Shown here piece after piece: positions 9,300 through 18,220 of a stretch of 64,000 bases of DNA. Below the pieces are notes generated by a model that saw nothing but the letters and a program-made list of their open reading frames with translations, ran no database searches and was not told where the DNA came from. Positions within the stretch are counted from its first letter, which is position 1. Every line of letters begins with the position of its first letter. The position numbers and the translations under genes are program-made. This DNA comes from Hujiaoplasma nucleasis (GTDB lineage Bacteria; Bacillota_I; Bacilli_A; Izemoplasmatales; Hujiaoplasmataceae), in NCBI RefSeq assembly GCF_013745115.1, contig NZ_CP051151.1:1488001-1552000 (forward strand). Direction: 5' to 3'.

Positions 9300-10499
9300 A
9301 TGAATAATAAAAAATTAGAAAGAGAAAGAGAATTATTGGTTCAAAGATTTAAACAAGGATTTAAAATAGCGACGGGATCATCAAAAATTGGTCATATTAA
9401 TGATAATTTATTTTATCCATTATTAGAGGAAGAAAGAAAACAACTTGAAGATGGCGATGGAGATGAGTTATCTTGGAAAACATCAAGAGTTAATTCTTCA
9501 GCTTGTTTACTTTTAAATACATTCACACCTATGAGGCAAGGGAACTCATTATCCATCAACAATTTAGGAGTTTTTAACTCTTATCGATTGGAAGATAAGC
9601 TTCAAGTATTAAATGGAAGCGTGAGAAAAGCAAACATAGATATGGTTATTAGCAACAATGAAACAGTGGTGTATATAGAGTCTAAGTTTATTGAGTTATT
9701 CTATTACGACAAAAAACATCAATTGAGCGAATCATATTTTTCAGAAGATAAATATCCGACAAAAGATATTTATCAAGCATCAAAGCAATTGTTTAATCTG
9801 TATAATTACTTCGATGGAAATCAACTAATAAAACACGCTATTGGTATCTATAGAGATTGCTTAGATAATAAAGAAAAATATTTAAACAAAAAAGTAAAAT
9901 TATTAAACTTGGCTTGGGAGTTGCACGATACCACATATAAATATGAAGATTCATTTAGACTTCAATTAAGAGCTATTAAAGAAGCAACGATGTTTACAAG
10001 TATGTTTAATAAATTAATGAAAAAAGCTTTTAAGAAAATTGGAGTGGATTTTGAATTTATTTATATGAATTATTATGATTTTATTCATCACCATACCGAT
10101 ATAGGAATGTATAGTATTGAGTTGTTAAATTATTTAGATAAGAGATATTTCTTTTATCATAAGAGAAAAGAAAATATGGAAGATAAGATTGATTATATTA
10201 AAAGTTGTATTGAAAATGATTTAAGCATGGATGATCTGGAGGATTTTCTAGACAAATTTAAAATAATTAATGTCCAAGAAATTTACCAAATAGATGAGAT
10301 ATCATACAAGGAAGAATATATGATGTTGTCAGATGTAATTGTGTTGGTAGGTCCACATATAATTAACTTCCCTAAAAATTATGACCCAACAAATGTCAAC
10401 GAATTTCTTCATATAGTTTCTCCGTTGTTTTATAATCGTTATACGATTATATATTTAAGCAAGGATTTGCCTAGAATTAAGCATTATTTAATTAATTGA
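9300..10499 (+). CDS. PGN_0703-like putative restriction endonuclease
   Basis: A canonical PD-(D/E)XK core is visible: ANIDMVI (D114), a turn, then VVYIESKF (E127 and K129 as ExK). The flanking FFxxLFN-type helix (IYQASKQLFNLYNYF) and the N-terminal stretch (RELLVQRFKQGFKIATG) fit the PGN_0703-like family of putative nucleases. A second half (residues 200-399) is helical and of unknown role, perhaps target recognition or regulation. GAAAGAGGG precedes ATG 9300. It ends the cassette begun at 6963; the 12-bp repeat recurs just after the stop. Confidence 0.65.
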   Translation: MNNKKLERERELLVQRFKQGFKIATGSSKIGHINDNLFYPLLEEERKQLEDGDGDELSWKTSRVNSSACLLLNTFTPMRQGNSLSINNLGVFNSYRLEDKLQVLNGSVRKANIDMVISNNETVVYIESKFIELFYYDKKHQLSESYFSEDKYPTKDIYQASKQLFNLYNYFDGNQLIKHAIGIYRDCLDNKEKYLNKKVKLLNLAWELHDTTYKYEDSFRLQLRAIKEATMFTSMFNKLMKKAFKKIGVDFEFIYMNYYDFIHHHTDIGMYSIELLNYLDKRYFFYHKRKENMEDKIDYIKSCIENDLSMDDLEDFLDKFKIINVQEIYQIDEISYKEEYMMLSDVIVLVGPHIINFPKNYDPTNVNEFLHIVSPLFYNRYTIIYLSKDLPRIKHYLIN

Positions 10500-10501
10500 A
10501 T

Positions 10502-10513
10502 ATAGACAATATT
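10502..10513 (+). repeat. 12-bp direct repeat, right copy
   Basis: ATAGACAATATT, identical to 6922-6933, starts three bases after the stop codon of the PGN_0703-like gene. Together the copies bracket the four-gene cassette. Confidence 0.4.
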
Positions 10514-10574
10514 GGTCTTTGTTTGATATACCGCTAATTTGATAAGATAGTCTATTGATCAGAAGGAGATAAAA

Positions 10575-11279
10575 ATGTTGTATGTAATATTAGGAATTTT
10601 GTTAATATCATGGTTATTGTTTATTTATTTAATTATTAAAGATAGAAGATTAGATGGCTTTTATTTAAAAGGATTTACAAGTTTTGTATTTGTTTTTCTT
10701 TACTTTTATGGCCTTTATAAGATATTTATTGATTCTATGATCCTTGTGAATGAATCTTATATCATATTAATTATAGGTATTGGTTTAGGACTTATTTCAG
10801 GATTAATCGGTGACTTATATTTAGAAGTTCAATATTTTTATCCTAAAAATAAATACAAACAAATTAAATATGGAATGATTATCTTTGCGATGGGTCATAT
10901 ATTTTATTTGATTGCTATGACAGAAGTCGTTGTATTTAATTATTTTTCTTTGTTAATTGCATTATTGATGACTGTTATCACATATTTAGGATCTAAAGTA
11001 TTACAATTAGATTTTGGTAAATTAAAATTGTTTACTTATGGTTATTCTTTTATTATATTCACTATGGTAGGACAAAGTATATTCCAAGCCATTGATTTCA
11101 ATGGTTCTACTTATAGTATCTTATTTATGATAGGTGCTATCCTATTTGGATTATCTGATTTATTATTGGCTCCAATCTATTTTAAGAAAGAATCATCTAA
11201 GACTTTTGTTATTGCTAATCTAGCAACTTATTATCTAGGACAAACATTCATTGCTTTATCTATTTATTTTATTGTCTAG
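10575..11279 (+). CDS. YhhN (TMEM86/lysoplasmalogenase) family membrane protein
   Basis: An integral membrane protein with about eight hydrophobic segments. Family hallmarks are the GDLYLE acidic motif after the third segment, GMIIFAMGHIFYLIAM, and GAILFGLSDLLLAPIYF near the C-terminus, matching the conserved acidic residues of YhhN proteins. Characterised animal members hydrolyse the vinyl-ether bond of lysoplasmalogens; the bacterial role is less certain. AGAAGGAGA precedes ATG 10575. An inverted-repeat terminator follows at 11344. Confidence 0.8.
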   Translation: MLYVILGILLISWLLFIYLIIKDRRLDGFYLKGFTSFVFVFLYFYGLYKIFIDSMILVNESYIILIIGIGLGLISGLIGDLYLEVQYFYPKNKYKQIKYGMIIFAMGHIFYLIAMTEVVVFNYFSLLIALLMTVITYLGSKVLQLDFGKLKLFTYGYSFIIFTMVGQSIFQAIDFNGSTYSILFMIGAILFGLSDLLLAPIYFKKESSKTFVIANLATYYLGQTFIALSIYFIV

Positions 11280-11343
11280 ATTTATAAATTTTTTTGATCA
11301 TTTAAGTAATAATTAAATAAAACTATTGTTATATTATGATTTT

Positions 11344-11399
11344 AAAAAAACTCTAAAGTTTGATGTGATATTCTTTTCATGTTTGCTTTAGAGTTTTAT
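11344..11399 (+). repeat. Long inverted repeat with terminator features, copy 1
   Basis: AAAACTCTAAAG pairs with CTTTAGAGTTTT around a ~27-base internal loop, with a T tract on the plus strand and a longer one on the minus strand. It can serve as the terminator of the YhhN gene. A near-identical copy lies at 13714-13772 in the same orientation, so it is also a dispersed repeat. Confidence 0.65.
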
Positions 11400-11541
11400 T
11401 ATAAATAAATTAAATAAATTTTTTTAACGAAATCCCTGTATCCTGTATAATTCTATTTCAGTAGGTGTTATAATTTTTTTGTATTTAATTAAGTAATATT
11501 AGTAAATATTAGATTTAGATTTTATTTAAGGAGGTTTTTGA

Positions 11542-13395
11542 ATGAAAAGAAGTATTAAAGTTTTTTCGATTATAGTTTTTAGTTTTTTTATTATTGGGTG
11601 TTCCAATGAGTCTGTGACTTCAACGGATATCAGTGCAACTAGTGAACTTACCAATATAGAGGAGCAAACAAGTCAAAAAGAAACAACAACTGAAGTGAAC
11701 ACATATACAATTACTTGGGAAGTGAATGGTGTTGAAGTTGAAGTAGATTTAAATGTTAATCAAGGTGCTATGCCAGTTTATGATGGCTTAACACCTACAA
11801 AATCTTCAACTAATGAATTTTATTATACATTTACTGGTTGGGCTCCTACCATTAATGCTGTAGTAGCTAATCAAACTTATGTAGCTCAATTTAGTGAATC
11901 AACAAGAGAATACAGTGTTGCTTTTAATTCTAATGGTGGGTCTTTGGTTGAAGGGTTTGATGTTGGATATGGATCACTTTTAGAAGAACCACAAAATCCA
12001 ACAAAAGAAGGTTATCGTTTCATAGGTTGGTATTCTAATGAGTCTTTAACGACAAAAGTTGAATGGCCACTCGAAGTGCTTGGAGATGTAACTTTATTCG
12101 CTGCATGGAATGAGTCTGTACCTTATGGAGATTATTTGAGCGGTTTATTATCTAGTTATGGAGCAAACCCAACTCAATTTATTCCAGATTCTTTATTAAA
12201 AGACTTGAATTTGGTTTCCTATACAGAAACTACAGTTGATTATTCTAGTTTTGTAGACACAACAAGTGTTCTCTATGGCGGATTTGGAGAACAATGGGGT
12301 ATGGTTTCTACAAATTTGGAACAGTCACAAATGTTTTTTAATGTTTTAACTACCGTCGATTTATTAGCCAGCACTTCAGTTTTAGCATTCAATAATTACC
12401 TTGATAGTAATCCAGAAGATACAGCTAATTACTCTTTTAATGAAAGTATATATAATGTTACTATTTCATATAGAGAAGGTATCATTTATTATATATTAGA
12501 TTTTACAACAAATTTACCTATGTTAGGCGAACAAACAATACAAATAGCCTTATCTCACGATATTATTAATGGAATTAAAGAAGGAAGAATTCAAATTGGT
12601 GATGCAAATGCTCTTAAATATATTTCAACTAAAGATAGTTACCAATTTGCAATTAAGTACGCCGGAATAAGAAGAGCGTATTTTGAAATATTTAGAGATG
12701 AAGAAGATAATATTGAGGGAAGAATATTTGAATATCTTGAAATAGAAGGAGTTTATTCTTTAGGTAGTTCAGTTCAGTTCTTTATAGATGAAGAATATCT
12801 CTCAGTTGTTGGTAACAAATCTTCTTCTATGATAGGTTGGTCAGGGACAATAGTTGAATTGTATGATGTGAACACTGGAAGATTATTAGGTTATGAAATA
12901 CAGGAATCATTAAGCATGATTACATTTAATACTTTATGGTTTAATTTGAATGATACATCTGGTATTAATACGATTAAATTTGAAGAGGCACCATTAGAAA
13001 ATAATAATCCTTATTTAGTTTATGTTAACGGGGATAATGAAGTGTTTGAATCAAAAATGGTTGGAGGTTTAAGTTTAAAAACTTCATCAAGAAGATATGA
13101 TATAGAATTAAGAACTCAATATTTCTTTTATTTGGATGGTGAAGATATAATTAAAACAGCTGTTTTAGTTCCGATGATATTCGTTCAACAAGAAAATTTA
13201 TCAACACTCGTTTCAGACATCAATAGTATGAATGTAGGGCTGAATTTTGACTTAAATATTTCTTCAATAATATATAACAGGATAATAAATGATTACACTA
13301 CATTAATTGATCCTTTTATACTTCAAAAGGAAGAAATCACATCTGAGATTATTGTATCCTTTATTGGAGAAGTTTATATTCACGATATTCAATGA
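11542..13395 (+). CDS. Lipoprotein with two InlB/Listeria-Bacteroides-type repeats
   Basis: The signal peptide ends at a lipobox (FIIGC, Cys at about residue 20), followed by a Ser/Thr/Glu linker. Two beta-grasp InlB B-repeat units follow: one at about 52-108 (YTITWEVNG, YTFTGWAPTINAVVANQTY) and one at 112-190 (VAFNSNGG, EGYRFIGWYSNE, VTLFAAW). The remaining ~420 residues are beta-rich and unrecognised. InlB repeats act as spacers or in surface contacts in Listeria and many gut and sediment bacteria. AAGGAGG precedes ATG 11542. The gene is flanked by two copies of the same inverted repeat (11344 and 13714). Confidence 0.8.
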   Translation: MKRSIKVFSIIVFSFFIIGCSNESVTSTDISATSELTNIEEQTSQKETTTEVNTYTITWEVNGVEVEVDLNVNQGAMPVYDGLTPTKSSTNEFYYTFTGWAPTINAVVANQTYVAQFSESTREYSVAFNSNGGSLVEGFDVGYGSLLEEPQNPTKEGYRFIGWYSNESLTTKVEWPLEVLGDVTLFAAWNESVPYGDYLSGLLSSYGANPTQFIPDSLLKDLNLVSYTETTVDYSSFVDTTSVLYGGFGEQWGMVSTNLEQSQMFFNVLTTVDLLASTSVLAFNNYLDSNPEDTANYSFNESIYNVTISYREGIIYYILDFTTNLPMLGEQTIQIALSHDIINGIKEGRIQIGDANALKYISTKDSYQFAIKYAGIRRAYFEIFRDEEDNIEGRIFEYLEIEGVYSLGSSVQFFIDEEYLSVVGNKSSSMIGWSGTIVELYDVNTGRLLGYEIQESLSMITFNTLWFNLNDTSGINTIKFEEAPLENNNPYLVYVNGDNEVFESKMVGGLSLKTSSRRYDIELRTQYFFYLDGEDIIKTAVLVPMIFVQQENLSTLVSDINSMNVGLNFDLNISSIIYNRIINDYTTLIDPFILQKEEITSEIIVSFIGEVYIHDIQ

Positions 13396-13421
13396 TTTTG
13401 TTCGTTTGCAATTTAATCAAA

Positions 13422-13450
13422 ATAAACCACCAATTTTTTTGGTGGTTTAT
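13422..13450 (+). terminator. Rho-independent terminator
   Basis: A ten-base stem (ATAAACCACC with GGTGGTTTAT) closes on a T-rich loop, 27 bases after the lipoprotein stop. Confidence 0.75.
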
Positions 13451-13713
13451 GTTAATAATGGTTAAATTGGTAACTCAATGACTCATTGATACATTTGATT
13501 GTCTATTGTTGCTGATATAATCTCCATCTGTTTTTCCTATTATCTACTTTCCTAAAGATAGCCTTATACCATTTGATTTAGTTGTATGTTATTGATTGGT
13601 ATAAAACATATGAAATAATTGTGACTCATCTACATCGATGATATTAGTAGGGTTTGTAAAATCATTTATTTATCTATTTTAATAAATTCAATATGAACTG
13701 AGTATGATCTAAT
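13451..13713. other. Intergenic stretch without a recognisable gene
   Basis: Between the terminator at 13422 and the inverted repeat at 13714 I see no open frame with a ribosome site, no RNA gene and no clear decayed coding sequence on either strand. The convergent neighbours both end here. Confidence 0.5.
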
Positions 13714-13772
13714 TAAAAAAAACTCTAAAGTTTTATATGATATTTTTAATCATATTGACTTTAGAGTTTTTA
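13714..13772 (-). repeat. Long inverted repeat with terminator features, copy 2
   Basis: About 85% identical over ~57 bases to 11344-11399, in the same orientation: the arms ACTCTAAAG and CTTTAGAGT are unchanged and differences are in the loop. On the minus strand the hairpin is followed by eight T residues, so it can terminate the DUF3159-like gene at 13876-14546. Confidence 0.65.
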
Positions 13773-13875
13773 TATTTATTTACTTTTATTTAATCAGTTC
13801 TTTTCTAATTTCAAGATGGAAATAAGCAAAGCAAAGAATTAAACTTACATGTCATGCATCATTTGATTATTTATA

Positions 13876-14546
13876 TTAAAAGCCTTTTCTTTGGCCTTTC
13901 CACGGTGGTGGAGTTTGATTTCTAAATTCATCAATACCAGGACCTTTTAACTTTTTAAGTCGAGTGATACCATAGATATAAGAAATAGTTAAAACACCTA
14001 TTAAAACAGGGAAACCAAGTATCACATTAAAGATGACTAATTCATCTAATGTAGAATTAAAATACAAGTATAATTCTATGGAAAATCTTAAGATAAAAAC
14101 ATTAACCAAAAGATGGTAACTTCTTTATAAGCGGGTAGAATATCTTTTCTATAAAACCATTCAAGATCCCAGCCTCTAGTGATATGAGATACCCATATGG
14201 CTAAAGGTTTTTTTATAATTAAAGAAATAATGGTTATTAAAATTAAGGAAAAAGTTGATATTAAATCGGGTAAAAAGAAATTAGAGGCATTTTGATTAAT
14301 ATAGATACTTATATTAGCGAATATAATCCCTATAATACCTCCAAGAGCGTATAAGACATTATCGTGATGAATGAGTCTTCTTATAAGGAATAGAATTCCT
14401 AATACTAAAGAGCCGATAATAGCTGCGGTTAATGACCGTAAATTATTAAGTAATAGAAATATAATTGGTGGTAATAAAATATCTAATGATTTTCCAGATA
14501 AAACCAGTTTTAATTCTGAAAAGACATCTTTTAGTAGTTGTTTCAT
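13876..14546 (-). pseudogene. DUF3159-like membrane protein split by a frameshift
   Basis: Two overlapping minus-strand frames together make one protein of about 220 residues. The 5' part (to 14088) has four hydrophobic segments and ends WYRKDILPAYKEVTIFWLM; the 3' part resumes with NVFILRFSIELYLYF and a proline-rich tail. The junction matches the DUF3159 signature, an AY-x-EVT-xxW helix followed by xxFxLRxxxQ. Adding one base in the A5 run at 14095-14099 (T5 on the coding strand) restores a single frame. This may be a real disruption or a homopolymer error. Start ATG 14546 is preceded by AAGGGGGTG. Confidence 0.7.
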
Positions 14547-14676
14547 AATGGTCACCCCCTTATCAAATATTATACTTTATTTTATAGTTTCATATATTTA
14601 ATGCACATTTTTATTTTTTCTTAGCATTGTTTTATCATCATATTTATTATAAACTATGGATAGCGAGGCGAAATTA

Positions 14677-15033
14677 ATGATTAAAGATTTTATAAAAAAT
14701 AAATTCTTTGAAGATATACACGAGGCGAAAAGTAAATACTCAAAAACAGTATTTTTGAAGAAGTATATAAGAAGATATAAGTTAATAAAGTATATTAATT
14801 CATGGTTATATCCTTTAATGACTTACATGCTTTTATTTGTAAGTATCGGTTTATTGGTTGATTATATCCGCGAGAGAGAAGTAAATGACTTAATTTTATT
14901 AATCCTTGGTATGATAGGAGTTTTCATTGGTGTAGTATTAACTCATATACATATTACATTTTATTCATCTTTTATTGATGGACATATAGAGTCTTGGGAT
15001 ATAGAGTATAAACAATTGATTAAAGGAGATTAA
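14677..15033 (+). CDS. Small membrane protein of unknown function
   Basis: About 118 residues: a basic N-terminal region (KNKFFEDIHEAKSKYSK, KKYIRRYK) and then two hydrophobic segments near residues 45-62 and 73-95. No family recognised. I chose ATG 14677 because GCGAGG at 14663-14668 lies 8 bases ahead, while the in-frame ATG 14656 has no ribosome site. Its stop is directly followed by the ATG of the GNAT gene, so the two are probably one operon. Confidence 0.6.
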   Translation: MIKDFIKNKFFEDIHEAKSKYSKTVFLKKYIRRYKLIKYINSWLYPLMTYMLLFVSIGLLVDYIREREVNDLILLILGMIGVFIGVVLTHIHITFYSSFIDGHIESWDIEYKQLIKGD

Positions 15034-15492
15034 ATGATTAAAGAAGTAATAAATAAACAAGATAAAGCAGAAATAGCAAGTCAAATATTAAAAGATTTAC
15101 CTGATTGGTTTGGTATGCCTGAGCATACCAAAGATTACATAGAAAAAAGTAAAGATTTGCCATTTTTCGCATATTATAAAGAAAATCAAGCATTAGGTTT
15201 TATTGTTTTAAAAGAAACTTCAATCTATGCATGCGACATATATTGTATGGGGGTTTTAAAAGCGCATCATAGGAAGGGAATAGGTAAAGACCTATTTCGA
15301 TTCTTTGAAACATTTGCAAAAGATAAAGGTTATCGATTCATCCAAGTAAAAACGGTTGAACAAGGACATTATGATGACTATGATTTAACCAATGCCTTTT
15401 ATAAATCTTTAGGCTTTTATGAACTCGAGGTTTTTCCTAATCATTGGGATAAGCATAACCCTTGTCAAATTTATATTAAATCACTTTATTAA
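15034..15492 (+). CDS. GNAT-family N-acetyltransferase
   Basis: Acetyl-CoA-dependent acyltransferase. Motif A is clear (YCMGVLKAHHRKGIGKDLF with the Q/RxxGxG/A-type loop as RKGIGK), followed by motif B (NAFYKSLGFYELEVF). The substrate cannot be told. AAAGGAG overlaps the end of the upstream gene, and the ATG follows that stop with no gap, which implies translational coupling. A terminator follows immediately. Confidence 0.85.
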   Translation: MIKEVINKQDKAEIASQILKDLPDWFGMPEHTKDYIEKSKDLPFFAYYKENQALGFIVLKETSIYACDIYCMGVLKAHHRKGIGKDLFRFFETFAKDKGYRFIQVKTVEQGHYDDYDLTNAFYKSLGFYELEVFPNHWDKHNPCQIYIKSLY

Positions 15493-15521
15493 GAGAAACT
15501 ATTTATGTTTCTCTTTTTTTC
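15491..15521 (+). terminator. Rho-independent terminator
   Basis: Stem AGAGAAAC/GTTTCTCT with a seven-base loop and a run of seven T, directly after the GNAT stop codon. Confidence 0.8.
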
Positions 15522-15553
15522 AATTATAATAAATATCATGAAAGAGGTTTATC

Positions 15554-16081
15554 ATGAAAATAAGTATTATCGGTTATAGTGGATCTGGTAAATCAAGTTT
15601 TGCGACAAAACTTAGTGAAAAATATCATATAGTAGCAACTTATATGGATAAATACCATTTTGAGCCAGGTTGGGTTGAAAGAGATACACATTTAAGAAAT
15701 CAGATGTTAGAAGAAGTTATCAAAAAAGACCAATGGATTATTGATGGAAATTATTCAAAAATATTAAAAGAAAGATTTGAACTTGCGGATCAAATCTTTA
15801 TCTTTAACTTTAATCGTTTTAAGTGTTTGTATGGTGCCCTTATTAGAAGGATTAAATATAGGAATAAAACAAGAAGGTCAATGACTGAAGGTAATAATGA
15901 GAAATTAGATTTAGAATTTATAATATGGATTTTATTTAAAAGTAGAACAAAAAACAGAAGATTATATTATCAGAATTTAAAAGAACTATTTCCTCAAAAA
16001 GTCTTAGAATTCAAAAAAAGAAAACAAGTTAATAAATATTTAGAATCAATTAATATATATGACTTTAAAGAAAAGTCTTAA
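15554..16081 (+). CDS. P-loop kinase of the adenylate kinase/FlaR-like family
   Basis: Walker A is at residues 7-14 (GYSGSGKS) at the very N-terminus. A DKYHFEPGW motif near 32-40 and WIIDGNYS near 60 are typical of the proteins annotated as 'DNA topology modulation protein' or shikimate/adenylate kinase-like. A basic lid region follows (RRIKYRNKTRR). These small kinases probably phosphorylate a nucleotide or small metabolite; the substrate is unknown. AAAGAGG precedes ATG 15554. Confidence 0.75.
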   Translation: MKISIIGYSGSGKSSFATKLSEKYHIVATYMDKYHFEPGWVERDTHLRNQMLEEVIKKDQWIIDGNYSKILKERFELADQIFIFNFNRFKCLYGALIRRIKYRNKTRRSMTEGNNEKLDLEFIIWILFKSRTKNRRLYYQNLKELFPQKVLEFKKRKQVNKYLESINIYDFKEKS

Positions 16082-16099
16082 TCAAGTGATGGATATTTT

Positions 16100-17050
16100 A
16101 TGAATAAAATTAGAGAATATATTAATAAATTTGAAAGAGTAGAAGGTAAAACCTATATTGTTACAGGAGCTAATTCTGGATTAGGTTATTCTACTTCTAA
16201 ACACCTCATCTCATTAGGCGGGAAAGTGATTATGGCTTGTCGTAATCTTGAAAAAGCAAATCATGCGAAGAATGACTTATTAAAAATATATCCAAAAGCT
16301 CAAATAGATATATTAACTTATGATCAAGCTGATTTCAATTCAATTGATCATTTTGTTCATCAAGTTAAAAGCGAATATAATGATTTTTCAGGGCTTGTAT
16401 TGAATGCGGGTTTATTTCACCCTAAGAAAGCTATGTTAACTAAAGATGGTTATCCTTTAACCATAGGGACTAATTATGTTGGTGTATTTTATTTGCTTAA
16501 GAAATTGCATGAAGATCATTTCTTTGAACAAATGATTGATAGAAGGATTATCTTTGTTGGTTCTTTATCTTGGTCTAAAGTTAGAAGAAATCAAATAGAA
16601 CATATACTAAAGAACAATCCTTCTTCTTCAATTAAAGAATATGCCCAATCTAAAACTTTATTGGGCGCTTTAGCATACCAATTATCAAGACACAAACAAG
16701 AAGAATTATATTTTCCTCCACATGTAAAAGCTTTACTTATGCATCCTGGTGTTGTGGCTACCAATATTGTTTCTTCTAAAGAATCTTCATATCCTCAATG
16801 GTTTTCTTCATTAGCAATGAAAGCTTTAGGTTTTTTTGTTCCTTCATCTGATAAAGCCTCATTAGGTATAATAAAATTATTACTGGATAAAAATATTAGT
16901 GAAGATAAGATTGTTGTACCTAGAGGTTTGTTTCATATCTCAGGTTATCCTAAAGAAGTTAAGTATGCAAAGAAATTAAGGTTAGTTGATGAAAAACTTA
17001 TTCAAATAAGTCAAGAGATTTTAAAAAAAGATTTACCTGATTTCCTTTAA
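16100..17050 (+). CDS. Short-chain dehydrogenase/reductase
   Basis: Classical SDR with a cofactor loop TGANSGLG at residues 22-29, MACRN at the end of the second strand (the Arg suggests NADP(H) preference), NAG near 112, a catalytic Ser in VGSLSWS near 155, and YAQSK (Tyr and Lys, about residues 180-184). The overall pattern resembles retinol-dehydrogenase or WW-oxidoreductase-like SDRs. Substrate unknown. It starts 18 bases after the kinase stop, without a strong ribosome site, so it is probably read in the same transcript. Confidence 0.85.
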   Translation: MNKIREYINKFERVEGKTYIVTGANSGLGYSTSKHLISLGGKVIMACRNLEKANHAKNDLLKIYPKAQIDILTYDQADFNSIDHFVHQVKSEYNDFSGLVLNAGLFHPKKAMLTKDGYPLTIGTNYVGVFYLLKKLHEDHFFEQMIDRRIIFVGSLSWSKVRRNQIEHILKNNPSSSIKEYAQSKTLLGALAYQLSRHKQEELYFPPHVKALLMHPGVVATNIVSSKESSYPQWFSSLAMKALGFFVPSSDKASLGIIKLLLDKNISEDKIVVPRGLFHISGYPKEVKYAKKLRLVDEKLIQISQEILKKDLPDFL

Positions 17051-17100
17051 GGCATTGAATATTTTCTCATATATATTTATGATATTTACAGGAGGTAACT

Positions 17101-18039
17101 ATGTCAGATTCTTATAAAACTTATCAAATTAATCCTAATAAAAATCAAAGAAGTGTTACTTTACCTAAAAATACGATAGAACTTAAAAATCAAGCCTTTC
17201 AATCTAATAAGAAATTAATCAATATTTCTTTTAATGAGAAATTATCAATCATAGATCAAGAGTCCTTTAAGGATTGTATTCATTTAGAAAAAGTTTATTT
17301 CCCTTATAAAACTGAGTTAATGACCATCCCTGAATCTTGTTTTGAAAACTGTTATAACTTAAAATATATCTCTATACCTAATAGTCTTGATTATATAAAT
17401 TCAAAAGCTTTTAAAAACTGTACAAGTATTGATGTTTTAACTATTCCTAAGAAAATAGTATCTATAGTTCAAGATGCTTTTGAAGGATGGACATCAAAAC
17501 AAGAAATTATTATCTATAAAGATTATGGTAAATTTATTAATTGTGATGCGAAAATATCTTTATTTAAAGAAAATGATACTGATACTTTAGAAAGTCTTCA
17601 AAGAAAAGAAACGGGTCAAAGATATTTTGCAGTTACTTGCAAATGTGGACATGTATCAAGAAAATATTATATGCCTATTACATTTGGGATTGTTGCTAAA
17701 AATAGAAAAGAAGCTTCAAGAATAGCTAGAAAACTTCCTAGGGTTAAGCATAATCATAAATATGCGATTATTGATAATAAAGAAATTTCATTTATTGAAT
17801 ATAAAAGAATCAATGAACAGAATAAATATGACCCATATTTAAATGTTCAAAGTAATTACCAACAAAAAGAAATTATGGATTCTATCGAAGGAAGATTGGT
17901 TTTAGAAGATAAATATAAATCAAAACATAGTAAAAATGAAGTGAAACCCAAGGTTAGATATCATAAGAAAGAAAAGATTAGGAATTATAAAAAGTTTATG
18001 AATATGAAAGATATGGATGAAGATTCTGGTATTCAATAA
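17101..18039 (+). CDS. BspA-like leucine-rich repeat protein with CKCGHV domain
   Basis: Residues ~20-150 contain four LRR_5-type repeats of about 23 residues (for example LKYISIPNSLDYINSKAFKNC, LTIPKKIVSIVQDAFEG). There is no signal peptide, so the protein is probably intracellular, unlike secreted BspA. From residue ~165 a different basic domain begins (FAVTCKCGHVSRKYYMPI, ASRIARKLPRVKHNHKYAI) with a CxC pair, ending in a highly charged tail that might bind nucleic acid. AGGAGG precedes ATG 17101. Function unknown. Confidence 0.65.
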   Translation: MSDSYKTYQINPNKNQRSVTLPKNTIELKNQAFQSNKKLINISFNEKLSIIDQESFKDCIHLEKVYFPYKTELMTIPESCFENCYNLKYISIPNSLDYINSKAFKNCTSIDVLTIPKKIVSIVQDAFEGWTSKQEIIIYKDYGKFINCDAKISLFKENDTDTLESLQRKETGQRYFAVTCKCGHVSRKYYMPITFGIVAKNRKEASRIARKLPRVKHNHKYAIIDNKEISFIEYKRINEQNKYDPYLNVQSNYQQKEIMDSIEGRLVLEDKYKSKHSKNEVKPKVRYHKKEKIRNYKKFMNMKDMDEDSGIQ

Positions 18040-18047
18040 ATATAATT

Positions 18048-18076
18048 AAAAGTCATTTAATTAATGACTTTTTTTG
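18048..18076 (+). terminator. Rho-independent terminator
   Basis: Ten-base stem AAAAGTCATT/AATGACTTTT with a five-base loop and T run, eight bases after the leucine-rich repeat gene. Confidence 0.8.
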
Positions 18077-18220
18077 ATGAATTTATGAAGACGGGTTGTT
18101 ATAGATTATATTGCGTAATATAATGAAACAAAGTGTAAGGTATTATTTTTAGAAAAATATGAAATACAGAAAGGAGATAGATTTTCAATAATCATATAAT
18201 TGTAAATCTTTAGTAAAAAT

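Noticed and set aside
14371-14601. 76-codon plus-strand frame
   Set aside because: It lies antisense to the DUF3159-like gene, which has clear family sequence; no ribosome site.
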